Assembly: GCF_013377235.1 (NCBI RefSeq)
Contig: NZ_CP016226.1
Span: 1,674,001-1,738,000, forward strand
Reading direction: 5' to 3'
Length of the DNA stretch: 64,000 nucleotides
Source: Mannheimia varigena
GTDB taxonomy: Bacteria; Pseudomonadota; Gammaproteobacteria; Enterobacterales; Pasteurellaceae
This document shows, piece after piece, positions 61,054-64,000 of the stretch; position 1 is the stretch's first letter; the number at the start of each line of letters is the position of its first letter. Position numbers and translations under genes: made by a program. The notes under the pieces were generated by a model. It was not told where the DNA came from. It saw nothing but the letters and a program-made list of their open reading frames with translations, and did not search any database.

Positions 61054-61090
61054 ACAAGCGGTAAAATTTATGAGAAATTTTACCGCTTGT
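61054..61090. terminator. Terminator of paired uptake sequences between serA and the OM barrel gene
   Basis: ACAAGCGGTAAAATTT and AAATTTTACCGCTTGT, perfect 16-base arms with a five-base loop, between converging genes. Confidence 0.88.
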
Positions 61091-61104
61091 ATTATATTTA
61101 TTGT

Positions 61105-61623
61105 TTAGAAGCGGTAAGTAGCATTTGCAGTGAATGCGTTGCCTTTTAATTTCGTACCACTGCGTTTTAAGTTATCACGGGTGTATTCCGCGCCTAATTC
61201 AACATCGCTTGATACTGCATATTTTGCACCTGCACCAAAGCCAAAACCACGATACGTTTCATCGCCTACTTTACTAGAGGTTGCGTCGACTTTTACATAA
61301 GGAAGTAAATCTGAACCTACACGATAGCCTTGTTGGTAAGCTACAGTATATTTATTTTTTTGTTTTACATCACTAAATACTTTTGTGCTCCCAATTTTTG
61401 CTTTGCCTTGAACAATACCAACAAAGTTGTTACCTTGATCAAAGCCGTAATCTACAACAATTACTGGGCCTGTTGAGTCTTTCCCTTTTACACCATCTAC
61501 CTTGTATTTGGTTGTTGTTACATCAACACCAACGCCTACACCTGTAAATGTGTTGCCAACAGGTGCTGCGAAAAGATTTGCAGAGAATAAGCAAGTAAGT
61601 GCTGCAATCGTTAGTTTTTTCAT
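61105..61623 (-). CDS. Outer-membrane beta-barrel protein, opacity/porin family
   Basis: A 172-residue exported protein. A signal peptide (MKKLTIAALTCLFSANLFA) precedes a small barrel of about eight strands with alternating residues, such as TAYQQ-like YTVAYQQGYRVGS and DVELGAEYTRDNL. It ends with aromatic F in ATYRF, the C-terminal recognition mark for the Bam complex. I start at the ATG at 61623 with GAGGAG upstream; the open frame extends 24 codons further into arcA. Role unknown, possibly adhesion or serum resistance as in similar barrels. Confidence 0.85.
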   Translation of the reverse strand: MKKLTIAALTCLFSANLFAAPVGNTFTGVGVGVDVTTTKYKVDGVKGKDSTGPVIVVDYGFDQGNNFVGIVQGKAKIGSTKVFSDVKQKNKYTVAYQQGYRVGSDLLPYVKVDATSSKVGDETYRGFGFGAGAKYAVSSDVELGAEYTRDNLKRSGTKLKGNAFTANATYRF

Positions 61624-61642
61624 AAAATGACTCCTCTTTTGA

Positions 61643-62365
61643 TTAAGATTCAATAGTGCCACAGAAACGATAACCTTCACCGTGAATGGTAACAATCATT
61701 TCAGGGGTGCTTGGATGAGCTTCAAAATGCTTTCGAATACGGCGAATGGTTACATCAACCGTTCTATCGTGAGGCTTTAATTCACGCCCAGCCATTTTTT
61801 GTAGTAACTCTTCACGAGTTTGAATTTTACCCGGGTTTTCACAAAAATGTTGTAATGCTCGGAACTCGCTGCGAGGTAATTTAGTTGTTTCTCCTTCTGG
61901 TGTAATAAGTGTATGGCTATTTAGATCAAGAGTCCAACCATTGAAATGATAACTTTCAACCTCAGCATTTACATTATCAGGAGAATGCTCTTTTTCGGGC
62001 ATTGTTCTTTGCAGTAAATTTCTAGAGCGAATAGTTAGTTCACGAGGGTTAAATGGTTTAGTGATATAGTCATCTGCCCCAATTTCCAAACCGAGAATTT
62101 TATCAATCTCATTATCTCGACCAGTTAAAAACATAAGAGGAAGTTTTTTATTCTCCCTAATTTCACGAGCTAGAATGAGCCCATTTTTTCCAGGTAGATT
62201 AATATCCATTAATACGAGATTAATGTCTTGTGAATTGAGAACAGAATGCATTTCCTCACCGTTTGATGCTTGAAATACCTGATAGCCTTCTCCTTCAAAG
62301 ATACTTTTTAGCATATTACGTGTAACGAGTTCATCCTCAACAATTAAGATTTGTGGGATCTTCAT
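61643..62365 (-). CDS. arcA: Two-component response regulator ArcA
   Basis: A 240-residue DNA-binding response regulator that represses aerobic respiration genes at low oxygen when phosphorylated by ArcB. The receiver domain has the phosphorylated D54 in LVLMDINLPGK, and the C-terminal OmpR-type winged helix ends with VTIHGEGYRFCGTIES. Overall sequence is close to ArcA rather than other OmpR-type regulators, though arcB is not in the window. The next gene on the same strand, the barrel protein, begins 19 bases after its stop. Confidence 0.94.
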   Translation of the reverse strand: MKIPQILIVEDELVTRNMLKSIFEGEGYQVFQASNGEEMHSVLNSQDINLVLMDINLPGKNGLILAREIRENKKLPLMFLTGRDNEIDKILGLEIGADDYITKPFNPRELTIRSRNLLQRTMPEKEHSPDNVNAEVESYHFNGWTLDLNSHTLITPEGETTKLPRSEFRALQHFCENPGKIQTREELLQKMAGRELKPHDRTVDVTIRRIRKHFEAHPSTPEMIVTIHGEGYRFCGTIES

Positions 62366-62497
62366 TTTATAAACCTCTAATTTTAAATTATAAATTCTAT
62401 TCAGTAACTTTTATGTAACAATTATGCACATTTTACTTATAAATTTATTAATAGAAAGAGTAGAAATGATGATTTATTTAACTTAATCAAAGTTTTG

Positions 62498-63190
62498 TTA
62501 TTTATCTCTATCATCAATGCCAAAAATTAGGTAATTTCCTTGAATATCAGCAAGGCTACGAAAGCCAATATTAAAAATTTCAAACTCATGGTGAGTATTT
62601 AGGCTTTTATAGTTGAAATTATCGTGATGATGACCGTGAAAAATCTTTGTAGCACCTAATTTTTTTGCCAATAGATTAATTGCCGAAAAACCTTGTGGGT
62701 GAGGTCTTGGTGCTTCATGAGTAATTAAAATATCTGCTTTTTCATTTTCTAGCGCCTCAAAATCAGATGGAAAAATTGAGGACCGATGTCTTAATGGCAC
62801 ACCTCCACGCCAAATTTTCTCTTGTGGGGTATATTGGCAAAAATGGATAGGGTCAAAAAACATCGGGCGGTTTGGTGGCATCCAAATATGACCTCGAAAT
62901 ACACCGCCGACTCCCGCAATTCTAATCCCTTGAATTTCTACTACTCTGCCGTGAATGTTACGTTCTTTCCATTTACTGTTCCAAATTGCATCAAAGGCAG
63001 CAACGGTTTTACTGTCGTGATTGCCATGAATAAACCAAATATCACAATATTGTGAAAGTTTATCTAATTCATCGGGGCTAGTCAGTTGGAGATCGCCTAA
63101 AATAACTAGTGCAACTTCCTCAGTTTGTTGCTGTAAAATAGGGTAAAGATGCTCATAGTTACCGTGCGGATCGCCTGCAAAAAGTATCAT
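62498..63190 (-). CDS. Calcineurin-like metallophosphoesterase
   Basis: A 230-residue predicted metallophosphoesterase. The metal-binding motifs are GDPHG (residues 6-10), GDLQ (about 32-35), GNHDS (about 56-60) and GHHHDN (about 190-195), the usual GDxH/GDxx/GNHD/GHxH set with GDP in place of GDxH-type spacing and a Q instead of the usual residue in the second. Substrate unknown. It starts 11 bases after nadR ends on the same strand, so the pair may be co-transcribed. Confidence 0.82.
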   Translation of the reverse strand: MILFAGDPHGNYEHLYPILQQQTEEVALVILGDLQLTSPDELDKLSQYCDIWFIHGNHDSKTVAAFDAIWNSKWKERNIHGRVVEIQGIRIAGVGGVFRGHIWMPPNRPMFFDPIHFCQYTPQEKIWRGGVPLRHRSSIFPSDFEALENEKADILITHEAPRPHPQGFSAINLLAKKLGATKIFHGHHHDNFNYKSLNTHHEFEIFNIGFRSLADIQGNYLIFGIDDRDK

Positions 63191-63201
63191 CTTGTTTTCC
63201 G

Positions 63202-64000
63202 TTACTTAGGTTCTGATTCGTTAAGGTTATATTGTTTAAATTGTGGGATCTGCTCTTCATTTAAGATTGCTTCAACTACTTCTTTTGCTTGGTTGTAACG
63301 ATCTAAATAACTTGGCGATTCAATTTCAATGTAAGGAATACGATGTTTTTCCAATAATTTTTTCAATAATTGTTGGAATTGTTGGCGTTGCTTTTTCGAG
63401 CCTAAACTACGCAAACCGTCTGCAACCCACTTTGTGTTATTGGAAAGTAGAATAGTAACATCAAACGGGTATTCACGGATCATCGAATCCAAAAATGGAT
63501 GCGCTTTGCCTTCATATTGAATACAAAATGCTTGTGTTGTAATGTAATCGGTATCAATAATGGCGACTTTATGAGCGTGTTTCATAGCATAATCAACATA
63601 ACGCTGATGTCCTAGCACCATTTGTGGATAGTCAGAATATTGCATTGCTTGCTCATTACCACCGAGTTGTTCAAACACAAATTCACGCCCATATTCCCAC
63701 GCAGAAGTGGTATTAAACACGTTCGCTAATTTGCTTACCAGCACTGATTTACCGCTACTTTCACCACCAAGAATAGCGATAGTTTTCACGAAAAACGGTC
63801 GCACTTCTTTCGGGATAAAACGCCAATATTGGAACGGATTATTACGAATTTGTGTCGCAGAAACATTGAAAGATTCACGAGCAGGATCGACTAAATGCAC
63901 TTCTAAATTCAAATATTTTTCATATGGCTCTTTGTCTTGTGTTTCGCTACTAAAGACAATAGTCGGATTAATATTTTTTTCGGCAAATAATTCTTTCACA
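63202..64000 (-). CDS. nadR: NadR: NMN adenylyltransferase/ribosylnicotinamide kinase, N-terminal part outside the window
   Basis: The visible 265 residues are the C-terminal part of NadR. The end of the nucleotidyltransferase domain (FNVSATQIRNNPFQYWRFIP) leads into the ribosylnicotinamide kinase domain with P-loop ILGGESSGKS. The enzyme converts nicotinamide riboside to NAD, essential in Pasteurellaceae, which cannot make NAD de novo. The gene runs off the right edge. Pasteurellaceae NadR lacks the DNA-binding domain found in enteric NadR, but that region is not visible. Confidence 0.9.
   Translation of the reverse strand, partial: VKELFAEKNINPTIVFSSETQDKEPYEKYLNLEVHLVDPARESFNVSATQIRNNPFQYWRFIPKEVRPFFVKTIAILGGESSGKSVLVSKLANVFNTTSAWEYGREFVFEQLGGNEQAMQYSDYPQMVLGHQRYVDYAMKHAHKVAIIDTDYITTQAFCIQYEGKAHPFLDSMIREYPFDVTILLSNNTKWVADGLRSLGSKKQRQQFQQLLKKLLEKHRIPYIEIESPSYLDRYNQAKEVVEAILNEEQIPQFKQYNLNESEPK

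Noticed and set aside
1..64000. tRNA genes, rRNA genes, CRISPR arrays, transposases or prophage genes
   Set aside because: I looked through all gaps and frames and found no cloverleaf, repeat-spacer array, transposase or phage gene.

Overview
The window is ordinary chromosome from a member of the Pasteurellaceae. The 9-base DNA-uptake word ACAAGCGGT (or its complement ACCGCTTGT) occurs about 29 times, often as inverted pairs that serve as terminators. This is the Actinobacillus pleuropneumoniae/Mannheimia/Bibersteinia type of uptake sequence, not the Haemophilus influenzae AAGTGCGGT type. I see no prophage, insertion sequence, CRISPR array, tRNA or rRNA gene.

Layout. 1-1.3 kb: plsX-rpmF-yceD on the minus strand, plsX cut by the window edge. 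1.4-16 kb: housekeeping and metabolic genes (ypjD, corB, an Na+-coupled transporter with its tiny MetS-type partner, grxA, srmB, a luciferase-like oxidoreductase, dsbA, yihD, a fused mobA-mobB, fbp, yeaD, a pirin, a queuosine-precursor transporter behind a likely preQ1 riboswitch, map). 15.5-27.5 kb: a sugar-uptake region with scrA, thiPQ, ptsH-ptsI-crr, miaB and scrK-scrB-scrR. 27.5-33.2 kb: rpoZ, spoT, hemH, rpmH-rnpA-yidD, erpA. 33.3-46.2 kb: an AT-rich, uptake-sequence-free O-antigen locus. 46.4-50.5 kb: the macromolecular-synthesis genes rpsU-dnaG-rpoD. 50.6-64 kb: a DUF3298 lipoprotein, menA, trmO, a SIMPL protein, aqpZ, a 46-residue lipoprotein, slyD, ilvA, glmM, rpiA, serA, an outer-membrane barrel, arcA, a phosphoesterase and nadR (cut by the edge).

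How the genes work together. The window holds a whole sucrose phosphotransferase system: PtsI and HPr, EIIA-Glc (crr), the sucrose EIIBC (scrA, which lacks its own EIIA), fructokinase, sucrose-6-phosphate hydrolase and a LacI-type regulator. scrA lies 7 kb away from scrKBR. Nearly identical 18-base operators (AGCTAAAYCGTTTTAGYT) sit in the same place against the -10 box of both scrA and scrK, so the two units look like one ScrR regulon; scrA also has a perfect CRP site. The O-antigen locus contains a Wzz chain-length regulator, glycosyltransferases of families GT52, DUF4422, GT4, GT2 and GT14, a Wzy (EpsG-type) polymerase, Glf, the WbaP initiating transferase, RmlB and a WaaL ligase. No Wzx flippase is visible, and a decayed acyltransferase gene lies between wbaP and rmlB.

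The most interesting signals are the split ScrR regulon, the missing flippase, a compact three-way-junction element ahead of glf, the preQ1 riboswitch, hairpins between ptsH, ptsI and crr, and a row of three hairpins between yidD and erpA. I found no clear evidence of a wholly new biological system.
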